Of a stretch of 64,000 nucleotides of DNA, positions 10,995 to 22,861 are shown in pieces (position 1 is the first letter of the stretch; the number at the start of each line of letters is the position of its first letter). Origin of the DNA: Hydrangea macrophylla (taxonomy: Eukaryota; Streptophyta; Magnoliopsida; Cornales; Hydrangeaceae). The translations under genes were made by a program, and so were the position numbers. Under the pieces are notes generated by a model. That model did not search any database. It had not been told where the DNA came from and saw nothing but the letters and a program-made list of their open reading frames with translations. The stretch is from contig CM066992.1 of NCBI GenBank assembly GCA_033977485.1, positions 101,754,140 through 101,818,139 on the forward strand, written 5' to 3'.

Positions 10995-13755
10995 ATGTAA
11001 CACCCGTACCCGGAGAACGGGTTAATTATTGTGTTAATATGCATTAATTAGTATAATTAGTGTATAAACGGATTAAGGGGAGGCTTGGACTCGCCCGTGT
11101 AAAAAGTGTTCAGAGAGGGACACTAGTAGAAAAAGTCCCCAGTGAGGTGGGACAAGTATTGAAATGGAACTCAACAAAGGGTAAATTGGTAATTTGCATT
11201 TTAAATGATTAAATGCATTTTTACGTGATTACATGAATATTTGTTTAAATGCTTTCATATTATATGTTGATATATGTTTAGCATTTGGAGTTAGTTTAAA
11301 CACTCCCATAAGGATATAACTGAAAAAGTTCATAATCAGTAGGTGCGATAGCAATTTTACAAAATAAATGGGACCCACGTTGGGAGCCATGCGAAACTTA
11401 GACAAACACTCATTAGATAATTGGGTAGTTAATAAAATGTTTGGGGATTTCATAATAAGAGCTTAAGAAATTCCGGGGGTGCAAATGAAAAAGGGAGAAA
11501 GTAAGGCTTGACACATCATGCTTCTTGCATGTGTGTGTGTCAATAGGAGAAGAAGCTCTACAATCTGCAGAAATTAAAACAAGAAGAGAAGAAGAGAGCT
11601 CGGGAGAGAAGACGGAACCGTCATCGACGCCGTAATTCCGTCGTTTCGTCGCCGCCGTTCGCCGGATTTACGATCCGAGACCACTTTTGGACTCGTGGAG
11701 GTGAGACGAACGTTTCTATACCTTTAAGTTACGTTTAAATTGCTGGATTTTGGTAGCTCATACTTAACGGTGAGACGTTGTCTACCGAATTCTTGTAGGA
11801 TTCATTTTGGAGTAAACTTTGAGCTGGGTTTTGGGTGAAATTCAGCATCTAAAGACTTAATTTTGGGTAAAATCTGAAATAGGTGAGTTTTCTAACTTAA
11901 GCTTGATGTGGGTACATGTTATGTGCTACAATTTCTAGTTAAGAAATAATAATTTTGGATTTAGTAGTCAAATTCATGTTAAAGGTAGAATTACATGTTG
12001 ATTTGGTAAAGAAATATTCATAATTATGTGGCTATGTGCTTATATGTGAAGTGGTCAATGAATGACTGGAAATAATGGTTCATTATGGTGGAATAAGGGA
12101 GGAGAAGAGGAAGAAATCCGCTTTAAGAATGGATGTCCAAGGAATAGAAGTGGCCGCGGGACCAAGGGAAAGGTCTTCGGGTCGGAGTGAACCATTAGCC
12201 CATGAATTCTGCGATTACATATGTTTATGTGCTTAAATTGTCGCATCATACATGTTCATGACATCATTAGCATGTTAGTTAATTCACTAAGCAAATTGCT
12301 TAAGAAAACCGTTTTCCTATTTCTGTTGTGGTACATAACAACCACCGCAGGTTCGGAGCAAGGCATGGAAAGAAGTGAATCGAACTTGGGAATGGGACAA
12401 GACTTGGGATTTGTAGTACATGTTTAATCTTGTAGTATGATGTAAATTATGGTTTTGGACTTGTGATACTTAGGTTGTAATGCTTATAGTCGTGGGAGTT
12501 GAAGTTAAAACTTAGAAGAACTTATGTAATTCCTTTTGTTAAGACTATGGTTATTGTGTGTTAGTTGAGTTGGACTATTCCGGCAAGTCCGGGTGTATGT
12601 CGCAACCATTTTGGACAAGTTTTGCTTGTAACTAAGTTATATGTAAAGTTTTTGAACTCTATTTCGGTAAGAACTCTATATTAATACAAGTTGAACTAAT
12701 GTTTAGGCCTTGATGTCTTATTTGATTTAAATGAGAATGGGTACAAGTTTAAAGTGGTTGAAAGTATCCTAATGTGCATTAGGATCATGTTCAAGAAGTT
12801 TCATAACCTTTCACAAATGTTTGGATGAGTTTTAGTTCCAAAACTTCTTATGGACAGGTTTAAAGTTGCTGCTGCAGAAATGGTTCTGCAGAGGGGCTTT
12901 CGACCGGTCGAACGTCGAAGGGACCCGTTCGACCGGTCGAAAAACCCACTGCTAGCCCTTTAATTCTAAGTGTTTCCATGTTTTGTTTTAACTTTTAAAA
13001 GGCCAAGAGGATGCCTTTGGGGTCCCATTGACCTATAAAAACTTCACTTTCAATTACAAACGTTGGTAGGTATTTTTCACGGAATTGCCTAATTGGCACA
13101 AGTTATACTAGTATTATTCAACTCAAGCTTGTTTAATAAAGCTTCAAACTCCTCCTCAAAGTGTTTTCATGTATATGCTAGTTCTTGGCAAGAACATGAG
13201 TTAGTTACTTGCTTGAATTCAGTTGGAATGAATTGAAATCTTCCAACGGTTGCGTGATTTGATGAGTTTTCGATGCTTTTGTGCACTTTTCGGTAGTTCT
13301 AAGTTGGTTGGGAAGTAGCCCCAAGTGACTTGTGTGTTTGGGGACTTCTTAGAATGTTAAATGGGGGAAAATATGGTTCAGAGGGTATCTGGACCGGTCT
13401 AATTGACCCGCTCGACCGGTCGAATGCCCCTCTGCCCAAGACAGTGATTTCAAAAGTATTTTTCGTCACCTTTTACGGAAACGGGCATAACTCTTTGTAG
13501 AAAATTCGAATTCATGCACCGTTTTTGCATTGGAACCGGGACTCAAAGAGCTATCTTTTGATGTAAAATTTTATCATATTTTATTAATGACCATTTTGCC
13601 CTTGGGCTATTTTATCTCAGCATAGTAGTTTTAAGCTACTTCAAATCATGTTTTTCCTTCATAACTAACATGGTTCTTGCTTATTAGTGTATTTTGGGTG
13701 AGTATAGTATTGTTACACGTGTCCTAATCCGTGGGGGCGGGTTGGGGGTGTGACA
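10995..13755 (+). repeat. 5' LTR of the inner chromovirus
   Basis: 2761 bp, starting TGTAACACCCGTACC and ending GGGGGTGTGACA. Palindromic CGACCGGTCG motifs occur at 12897-12945 and 13390-13425. A block CGGGCATAACTC...TTGGAACCGGG lies at 13481-13560. A GACTCGTGGAGGTGAG stretch at 11690-11705 looks like a splice donor. An open frame at 12055-12249 on the other strand is repeated in the 3' LTR and looks accidental. Confidence 0.95.
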
Positions 13756-13760
13756 GTTTT

Positions 13761-13774
13761 TGGTATCAGAGCAA
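13761..13774 (+). other. Primer-binding site (initiator tRNA-Met type)
   Basis: TGGTATCAGAGCAA starts 5 bases after the 5' LTR. TGGTATCAGAGC is the standard sequence complementary to the 3' end of plant initiator tRNA-Met. Confidence 0.93.
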
Positions 13775-13953
13775 TAGGTTAGAGCCTTTGGGGACGAGAG
13801 ATGTACGACGTGTAGTGTGCACACAACGACACGTAGCTACATGAACATGCATACACATTTACTTAGCATGCTTTTAATGTTAATTAGCATGTTATTGAAT
13901 TATTTAAAGTAACGTGTGTGTGTGTGTGTGTAATAATGTGGGTGCCAGGCATT

Positions 13954-15255
13954 ATGTCTGGAGGTGACACCTCAAACCGAATGGAACGAGTTGAAAGAGC
14001 AATTGAGGGATTGGTTCGAGTGGCTGAAACTCATGTGGTCGAGGAAAGACCAATACAACCGAATCCAAATCCGAGGGAGGAAATTGTTACCATCTCAAAA
14101 TTTCATAAACAGAAGCCAATAATATTCCGTGGGGAAGCCGACCCAATGAAGGCAAACTTTTGGATTTCTGATTTGGAGAAAATTTTCAGGGTGTTACCAT
14201 GTACAGAGGAACAAAAAGTGTTGTTTGCCGCTGACACGTTAAAAGATGAGGCACAATATTGGTGGTGAACTAAGCTGGGTCCGAGTCAACCGACTAGATG
14301 GGATCACTTTCTAGAGATATTTAATGAGCAATACTTTCCAGAATCATTTGGGGATCAAAAGGCTCAAGAGTTTATGGAGTTGGTGCAAGGGGGAAAGTCA
14401 GTTCGCGAATATTCGACACAATTTACGAGTTTGGGAAGGTTTGCGGGGAATATGATAACCAGTGAAAAAGTGAAAGCAAGGAAATTTGTGGCGGGCCTTC
14501 AAAGTTCGGGGACGAGTGACCGTGTTCCGACCAGAGACGTTTGCAAAGGCATTAGATATTGCCTCTATAGCTGAAAGAGACCTTGGGTATGCTTCAAACA
14601 TGCCACCACCATCAAGTCAACAAAGTAAACGACCGGGATCAAGTCAGTTTAGTGGTCAAGGTAGTGCAAAGAGGCAAGGTTTTGGAGGGTCATCAGCGAG
14701 TAGTGGCAGTGGTTCCAGTGGAAATAAGCCGAGGTGTTAAACTTGTCAGAAGTTTCATTGGGGACGATGTAATCAACTCCCAAATGCGAACACGTGTAAT
14801 CTATGCCGACAACCGGGGCATATAGCAAGAAATTGTCCGAACCAAAACTTGGATATGAGAGGTCGATGTTTTATCTGTAAGGAGTTAGGGCACCAAGCTA
14901 GAGATTGTTCTACCAAGCGTCAAGGAACTTCAGGCTCAGGTTCTTCCGCAGCTAGTGCCATCACACCAAGGTCTACTCAGCAACCCCCGAGGAGGGAACA
15001 ATGGTAGGCGCGATCATTTCAGCTCAGGCCGGGAGAGAATGCTTCTGCCGATACCGTTGTCTCAGGTATGGTTCCCATTTGCTCACACTTAGCAAATGTA
15101 CTTGTCGATTCGGGATCCACACATTCATTCATATCACACCACTTCGCTAAACATTTAGATAAACCACTAGAATTCCTAGATTATGATTTATCTATTGCGA
15201 TACCATTGGGAGCTCCGTTGGTTAATTCAGGGTGTTTAGAGGATGTGGAATAGAT
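13954..15255 (+). pseudogene. Inner chromovirus gag and protease, broken
   Basis: Start chosen at ATG 13954 (MSGGDTSNRMERVERAIE), matching the outer copy, where this codon is ATA. The capsid region follows (FHKQKPIIFRGEADPMKANF; LPCTEEQKVLFAADTLKDEA). There are two CCHC knuckles: CNLCRQPGHIARNC (14795-14836) and CFICKELGHQARDC (14867-14908). The protease active-site motif is VDSGSTHSFIS near 15103. Breaks: a Trp codon changed to TGA (14266-14268), a frameshift near 14510, a Gln codon to TAA (14738-14740), a Gln codon to TAG (15007-15009) and a frameshift near 15230. Gag packages the RNA and protease matures the polyprotein; this copy could not make either intact. Confidence 0.9.
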
Positions 15256-15281
15256 ATTAATGGTAAGGGATTACCGTCGAT

Positions 15282-18200
15282 TTGGTGCTGTTAGTGATCC
15301 AACACTTTGATGTCATATTGGGTATGGATTGGTTAGCGGCTAATCATGCGATTATTGACTGTAATAATAAAGGGGTTATATTTCGTATTCCAAATCAAGA
15401 CGTATTTTATTTCCAAGGTAGGGGTGTCGTGTCACCACCGTATATCGTGTCAGCTATTGAAGCTTATCGTTTGTTAAAGAAGGGTTGTCATGGGTTCTTG
15501 TGTAGTATTCTTGATACCAGGGGTGATGGTCCTAAACTTGAAGATATTCCGATAGTTAGAGAATTTTCGGATGTATTCCCAGAGGAGTTGCCTAGTATGT
15601 TGATTGAGCGAAAAATTGAGTTTGGTATTGATATTATGCCAGGGACACAACCTATTTCACGAGCACCATATCGAATGGCACCAGTTGAGTTGAAAGAGTT
15701 AAAGATTCAATTGCAAGAGTTATTAGACAATGGTTTTATTCAGCCTAGTGTGTCTCCGTGTGGTGCACCTGTGTTATTTGTGAAGAAAAATGATGGAAAA
15801 ATGCGGATGTGTATTGACTACCGAGAAATCAACAAAGTAACGATCAAGAATAAGTATCCATTGTCGCGTATTGATGACTTATTTGATCAGCTTCAAGGGG
15901 CTCAGGCGTTTTCAAAGGTTAACTTGAGATCTGGATATCACCAATTGAAAGTTAAAGTAGAAGATGTAGAAAAGACAGCCTTTAGGACCCGATACGGACA
16001 CTATGAATTCCTGGTGATGCCGTTTGGGGTTACTAATGCGCCAGCTGCCTTTATGGACTTAATGAATCGTGTTTTTAAATCTTATTTAGATGAGTTCGTG
16101 ATAGTATTTATTGATGACATCCTTATTTATTCCAAGAGTCCGGAAGAGCATAAACAACACCTGAGGTTGGTTTTACAACGACTTCGGGAAAAGCAATTAT
16201 TTGGAAAGTTAAAGAAAAGTGAGTTTTGGTTGACAAGTGTCACGTTCTTAGGACACGTGATCTCTAAGGAAGGTATCTCAGTAGACTCGCAGAAGATTGA
16301 AGCCGTTATGAATTGGTCAAAATCGACAAATGTGTCAGAGATTCGAAGCTTTTTGGGGTTAGCTGGATATTATAGAAGATTTGTTAAAGACTTTTCTAGA
16401 ATTGCAACTCCGATGACAAGGCTGATGAGGAAGGATGTACCGTTTGAGTGGAATAAGGAGTCCGAGGATTGTTTTATAACGTTAAAGAAGAAGTTGACAA
16501 CGACACCGATACTTGCAATTCCAAAAAGTACTGGGAAATTCAGAATTTGTAGCGATGCTTCTCACCAGGGGTTGGGATGTGTTCTGACACAAGATGACAA
16601 GGTGATAGCTTATGCTTCGCGACAGTTGAGATCTCACGAGAAGAACTACCCGACCCATGATTTGGAATTAGCAGCAGTAATCTTTGCCTTAAAGATTTGG
16701 AGGCATTACCTATACGGGAAGACTTGTGAAATCTTCACCGATCATAAAAGTTTGAAATATCTATTTACTTAGAGGGACCTAAATATGAGACAAAGAAGGT
16801 GGTTGGAGCCTATGAAAGATTATGACTTGAAGATTCAATATCACCCGAGGAAGGCCAATGTAGTTGCCGATGCCTTGAGTCGAAAGTCATCAGAAAACTT
16901 AGCCTATACTTTGACTGGACAAGAAAGGTTGGTGAAAGAATTTGAACAATTGAACCTTGAAGTAATTCCTAGAGTTAAGGGTGGTTTAATGGCTGCAATC
17001 GTGGCACAACCGAGTCTTATTGGTGAAATTAAATCTAATCAACTTTTAGACCCAGAATTCAAGAAAATTGTGGATGAGTTGCCTGAGGGTAGAAGGCTAG
17101 AGTTTAGCTTTCAAGACGGTGTTCTGAAATACATCAATCGATTATGTGTTCCTAAGGTTGGAAATTTGAGAGATAGAGTTATGGAAGAAGCTCATAATAG
17201 CAGATATTCAGTACATCCGGGTAGCACCAAAGTGTACAGAGACCTACGGGAGATTTATTGGTGGAGTGGTATGAAGCGAGAAGTAGCAGAATTTGTTTCT
17301 AAATGTATGACTTGTCAAAAGGTGAAAATGGAACATCAACGACCCGGGGGAGAACTACATCCGTTAGAGATACCAGAATGGAAGTGGGAGCATATCACGA
17401 TGGACTTTGTCTCGGGATTTCCAAAATCTCAAAAGTCGAATGATAGCATTTGGATCATCGTAGATCGGTTAACTAAATCAGCCCATTTCTTACCAATTAA
17501 GACCAAGAATCCATCAAAGCTAGCAGAGATTTATATCAGAGATATTGTTAGACTTCACGGGGCACCAGTGTCAATAATGTCGGACCGTGACACTAGATTC
17601 GTGTTGAGATTTTGGGAGAGCTTACAGAGGGCTATGGGGACAACTTTACATTTCAGTACCGCGTTTCATCCCCAGACTGATGGCCAATCCGAGAGAGTGA
17701 TTCAGATTTTGGAGGATATGTTAAGAGTATGTGTAATGGATTTCAAGGCTGATTGGGAGACCCACCTGCCTTTAATTGAATTCTCTTACAATAACAGTTT
17801 TCAAACTAGTATTGGAATGGCACCGTATGAAGCATTATATGGGAGAAAGTGTAGATCACCAGTTTGTTGGACAGAAGTTGGTGAGAAACAACTTTTGGGG
17901 CCAGAGATAGTACAAATCACTACCGACAAGATTAGATTGATTAAACAACGGTTGCAAACAGCTCAGAGTCGTTATAAAAGTTATGCAGATACGGGTAGAA
18001 GACCGTTGGAGTTCGAGGTAGGTAAGTATGTTTTCCTGAAAGTGTCGCCTTCAAAAGGCATAGCACGATTTGGTAAGCGAGGTAAACTGAGTCCAAGATA
18101 TGTTGGACCTTACTTGATTCTTGATCGGATGGGACCATTAGCTTATCGGTTAGCATTACCACAAGAATTGGCGAATGTTCATAATGTGTTCCACGTGTCG

Positions 18201-18440
18201 ATGCTTCGACGTTATATATCGGATCCAGGACATGTCATCATTCTAGAGCCATTGGAGATTCGAGAGGATATGACCTATGTGGAGCATCCAGTGCAAATCC
18301 TTGATAGAAAGGATCAAGTGTTAAGAACCAAGGTAATTCCGCTTGTAATGGTTCAATGGCGTAGCCATTCAATTGAAGAAGCTACTTGGGAGCGGGAGGA
18401 TGAAATCCGAGCCAAGTACCCGCACTTATTCGACACTTGA
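15282..18440 (+). pseudogene. Inner chromovirus pol (RT, RNase H, integrase, chromodomain-type tail), one internal stop
   Basis: Two long frames in register, separated by a single TAG at 16770-16772 where the outer copy reads Gln (FTQRD). First part, 496 aa: RT with catalytic FIDD at residues 276-279, [20 protein letters not shown], then RNase H ending [12 protein letters not shown]. Second part, at least 551 aa: HHCC finger (HNSRYSVHPGS with CMTCQKVK), DDE integrase core (MDFVSGF, SDRDTRF, PQTDGQSERVIQILEDML), the SMLRR block and a tail with KVIPLVMVQWRSHSIEEATW like chromovirus chromodomains. Apart from the one stop it appears intact, so it is close to a functional pol. Confidence 0.95.
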
Positions 18441-18474
18441 GGTAAGAATAAGTTTGGGGACCAAACTTCTTTTT

Positions 18475-18487
18475 AGGGAGGGAGAAA
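18475..18487 (+). other. Polypurine tract of the inner chromovirus
   Basis: AGGGAGGGAGAAA lies immediately before the 3' LTR. Confidence 0.93.
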
Positions 18488-21250
18488 TGTAACACCCGTA
18501 CCCGGAGAACGGGTTAATTATTGTGTTAATATGCATTAATTAGTATAATTAGTGTATAAACGGATTAAGGGGAGGCTTGGACTCGCCCGTGTAAAAAGTG
18601 TTCAGAGAGGGACACTAGTAGAAAAAGTTCCCAGTGAGGTGGGACAAGTATTGAAATGGAACTCAACAAAGGGTAAATTGGTAATTTGCATTTTAAATGA
18701 TTAAATGCATTTTTACGTGATTACATGAATATTTGTTTAAATGCTTTCATATTATATGTTGATATATGTTTAGCATTTGGAGTTAGTTTAAACACTCCCA
18801 TAAGGATATAACTGAAAAAGTTCAAAATCAGTAGGTGCGATAGCAATTTTACAAAATAAATGGGACCCACGTTGGGAGCCATGCGAAACTTAGACAAACA
18901 CTCATTAGATAATTGGGTAGTTAATAAAATGTTTGGGGATTTCATAATAAGAACTTAAGAAATTCCGGGGGTGCAAATGAAAAAGGGAGAAAGTAAGGCT
19001 TGACACATCATGCTTCTTGCATGTGTGTGTGTCAATAGGAGAAGAAGCTCTACAATCTGCAGAAATTAAAACAAGAAGAGAAGAAGAGAGCTCGGGAGAG
19101 AAGACGGAACCGTCACCGACGCCGTAATTCCGTCGTTTCGTCGCCGCCGTTCGCCGGATTTACGATCCGAGACCACTTTTGGACTCGTGGAGGTAAGACG
19201 AACGTTTCTATACCTTTAAGTTACGTTTAAATTGCTGGATTTTGGTAGCTCATACTTAACGGTGAGACGTTGTCTACCGAATTCTTGTAGGATTCATTTT
19301 GGAGTAAACTTTGAGCTGGGTTTTGGGTGAAATTCAGCATCTAAAGACTTAATTTTGGGTAAAATCTGAAATAGGTGAGTTTTCTAACTTAAGCTTGATG
19401 TGGGTACATGTTATGTGCTACAATTTCTAGTTAAGAAATAATAATTTTGGATTTAGTAGTCAAATTCATGTTAAAGGTAGAATTACATGTTGATTTGGTA
19501 AAGAAATATTCATAATTATGTGGCTATGTGCTTATATGTGAAGTGGTCAATGAATGACTGGAAATAATGGTTCATTATGGTGGAATAAGGGAGGAGAAGA
19601 GGAAGAAATCCGCTTTAAGAATGGATGTCCAAGGAATAGAAGTGGCCGCGGGACCAAGGGAAAGGTCTTCGGGTCGGAGTGAACCATTAGCCCATGAATT
19701 CTGCGATTACATATGTTTATGTGCTTAAATTGTCGCATTATACATGTTCATGACATCATTAGCATGTTAGTTAATTCACTAAGCAAATTGCTTAAGAAAA
19801 CCGTTTTCCTATTTCTGTTGTGATACATAACAACCACCGCAGGTTCGGAGCAAGGCATGGAAAGGAAGTGAATCGAACTTGGGAATGGGGCAAGACTTGG
19901 GATTTTTAGTACATGTTTAATCTTGTAGTATGATGTAAATTATGGTTTTGGACTTGTGATACTTAGGTTGTAATGCTTATAGTCGTGGGAGTTGAAGTTA
20001 AAACTTAGAAGAACTTATGTAATTCATTTTGTTAAAACTATGGTTATTGTGTGTTAGTTGAGTTGGACTATTCCGGCAAGTTCGGGTGTATGTCGCAACC
20101 ATTTTGGACAAGTTTTGCTTGTAACTAAGTTATATGTAAAGTTTTTGAACTCTATTTCGGTAAGAACTCTATATTAATACAAGTTGAACTAATGTTTAGG
20201 CCTTGATGTCGTATTTGATTTAAATGAGAATGGGTACAAGTTTAAAGTGGTTGAAAGTATCCTAATGTGCATTAGGATCATGTTCAAGAAGTTTCATAAC
20301 CTTTCACAAATGTTTGGATGAGTTTTAGTTCCAAAACTTCTTATGGACAGGTTTAAAGTTGCTGCTGCAGAAATGGTTCTGCAGAGGGGCTTTCGACCGG
20401 TCGAACGTCGAAGGGACCCGTTCGACCGGTCGAAAAACCCACTGCTAACCCTTTAATTCTAAGTGTTTCCATGTTTTGTTTTAACTTTTAAAAGGCCAAG
20501 CGGATGCCTTTGGGGTCCCATTGACCTATAAAAACTTCACTTTCAATTACAAACGTTGGTAGGTATTTTTCACGGAATTGCCTAATTGGCACAAGTTATA
20601 CTAGTATTATTCAACTCAAGCTTGTTTAATAAAGCTTCAAACTCCTCCTCAAAGTGTTTTCATGTATATGCTAGTTCTTGGCAAGAACATGAGTTAGTTA
20701 CTTGCTTGAATTCAGTTGGAATGAATTGAAATCTTCCAACGGTTGCGTGATTTGATGAGTTTTCGATGCTTTTGTGCACTTTTCGGTAGTTCTAAGTTGG
20801 TTGGGAAGTAGCCCCAAGTGACTTGTGTGTTTGGGGACTTCTTAGAATGTTAAATGGGAAAAAATATGGTTCAGAGGGTATCTGGACCGGTCTAATTGAC
20901 CCGCTCGACCGGTCGAATGCCCCTCTGCACAAGACAGTGATTTCAAAGGTATTTTTCGTCACCTTTTACGGAAACGGGCATAACTCTTTGTAGAAAATTC
21001 GAATTCATGCACCGTTTTTGCATTGGAACCGGGACTCAAAGAGCTATCTTTTGATGTAAAATTTTATCATATTTTATTAATGACCATTTTGCCCTTGGGC
21101 TATTTTATCTCAGCATAGTAGTTTTAAGCTACTTCAAATCACATGTTTTTCCTTCATAACTAACATGGTTCTTGCTTATTAGTGTATTTTGGGTGCGTAT
21201 AGTATTGTTACACGTGTCCTAATCCGTGGGGGCAGGTTGGGGGTGTGACA
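18488..21250 (+). repeat. 3' LTR of the inner chromovirus
   Basis: 2763 bp, TG...CA, colinear with 10995-13755. Visible differences are scattered single substitutions, a one-base insertion (GGAAAGGAAG) and a two-base insertion near 21140. Confidence 0.95.
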
Positions 21251-21255
21251 CGTGA

Positions 21256-22666
21256 TTTGTAGATAACCAGTCCATCTCCAAAATAACATCAAAATGTTGA
21301 ATAATCAATGACACTAAGTTAACAGTCAAACCTCTACCATTCACATCAAACCCACAAGCTTTAAAGACACCCGAACTTACTAGTGGAGCTCCCGATGGAA
21401 GTGAAACAGATAAATCAAAATCTAGTAGTTCTAAGGGTTTGTCTAAATATTTAGCAAAGGGGTGCGAAACAAAAGAGTGAATTGATCCTGAATCCAGCAA
21501 TACTCTAGCAGGTTGTGAACAAATAGAAAGTATACCTGAAACCACAGTGTCAGCGGCAGTGGTTTCTCCAGGCTTGAGCTGGAAGTACCTCCCTTGTCGT
21601 TGCTCCCTCCCTTGAGATTGTTGCTGAGGTGGCCTTTGACTTGGTGTACTTCCCACAGATGATCTAAAACTCCCAGATCCTTTCTTGGGACAATCACTTT
21701 CCCGATGCCCCATATTACCACAAGCGAAACACCTTATTCGACTGTCATCGATACTTTGCCTCGGAGTAATACCTTGTCTTGGTGTACTTTGCCTTAATAG
21801 AATAGGACAATCTCTTGCCACGTGTCCTGGTCGTCGATAGTTGTTACAAATGGTATGAGATAAATTGCTCACTCCCCAATGATACTTACCACAAGTCTGA
21901 CATTTGGGCTTGTTGCTTCCACTTCCTGATGAACTCCCCAAACTCTGTCTCTTGGAACTGCCTTGTCCCTGGAATTGACTACCTCCCGACCTATTAAATT
22001 ATTGACTTTGCCCTGATGACAATACACCTCGCTCAGCAATTAAAGCAACATCTAACACTTCTGAATATGTCGATAGTCGGTGTGTATCTACTTTTCTCCT
22101 AATTTCATCACGAAGTCCTTCTTCGAATCGTCTTGCCCGAATAAACTCGTTCGGAATCAAATCCATTGCAAATCTGGCCAAACTTGTAAACTGAGCTGCG
22201 TAGTCCCTAACGGTCATATTACCTTGTCTGAGATGAAAAATTCTCGAGCCTTCTGATCACTAAATGATCGAGGAATATATTGCTTTGAGAACTCCTCCAT
22301 AAACCCATTCCAAGTAGTTGGAGGTGCTCCTTGCCTTAGTACTGATGTCCACCAATTTTGTGCTTCTTCTTTCAGAGTATCTGAGGCAAACAAGACCTTC
22401 TGTTCCTCTGTACATGGCAAAGCACGAAAAATTCTCTTCATATCGGCCAACCAATGGTCAACCTTCATCAAATCAGGTTCTCCTTTAAATTGCCCTGGCT
22501 TTTGCTTGTAGAACATGGCAATAGTTGTTGATTCTGTTCTTTGTTCTGGATTTGATGAGCTCGGTCCGTCCTCGGTAACTCGAGATTCAGCCACTTTTAT
22601 CAACTTTTCCATAACTATTTCAATTCTGTCCATACGGGCCAAAGATGGGTTCTCACCTCCAGATAT
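21256..22666 (-). pseudogene. Outer chromovirus gag and protease, broken
   Basis: Homologous to the inner gag-protease. Its expected start (22664-22666) reads ATA instead of ATG; the next Met is at 22642. Capsid region: FYKQKPGQFKGEPDLMKVDH and LPCTEEQKVLFASDTLKEEA. Frameshift near 22215, Gln to stop near 21999. The first zinc knuckle has lost a Cys (CNNYRRPGHVARDC); the second is intact (CFACGNMGHRESDC). Protease motif: LLDSGSIHSFVSHPFAKY. The frame runs into the inner LTR after DWLSTNH, which marks the insertion point. Confidence 0.9.
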
Positions 22667-22844
22667 CCTTGCCTGGCACCCACAGCAAAAGTATATACAT
22701 ACATGTTACTTCTAAATAAATTACAATGCATGCTAAATAACATTTTAAAGCATGCTAAATAAACATGGATGCATGACCGTACAACTACGTGTCATTGTGT
22801 GCACACTCACGCGTCGTCACTCGTACCCAAGGCTCTAACTTATT

Positions 22845-22856
22845 GCTCTGATACAA
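22845..22856 (-). other. Primer-binding site of the outer chromovirus
   Basis: The minus strand reads TTGTATCAGAGC a few bases inside the 5' LTR, one base different from the initiator tRNA-Met complement seen in the inner copy. Confidence 0.85.
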
Positions 22857-22861
22857 AAAAT

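Larger units (their letters stand above)
10995..21250 (+). mobile_element. Inner Ty3/gypsy chromovirus (Tekay/Del-like), complete with both LTRs
   Basis: A full 10,256-bp element with LTRs (10995-13755, 18488-21250), a tRNA-iMet-type primer-binding site, gag-protease, pol, chromodomain-type tail and polypurine tract in canonical order. It lies inside the outer copy at a His-Thr codon pair just after protease. The duplication is TGTGA (10990-10994) and CGTGA (21251-21255), one base apart. LTR comparison by eye shows about 21 substitutions and 2 indels in 2.76 kb, so insertion is recent. Yet gag and pol hold four stops and at least two frameshifts, so it is not autonomous. Confidence 0.95.

Noticed and set aside
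12055..12249. Minus-strand frame repeated at 19547-19738
   Set aside because: Present twice only because it lies in the two LTRs of the inner chromovirus.
13761..13774. Possible tRNA gene because of the tRNA-like sequence
   Set aside because: It is only the short primer-binding complement; no cloverleaf is present.
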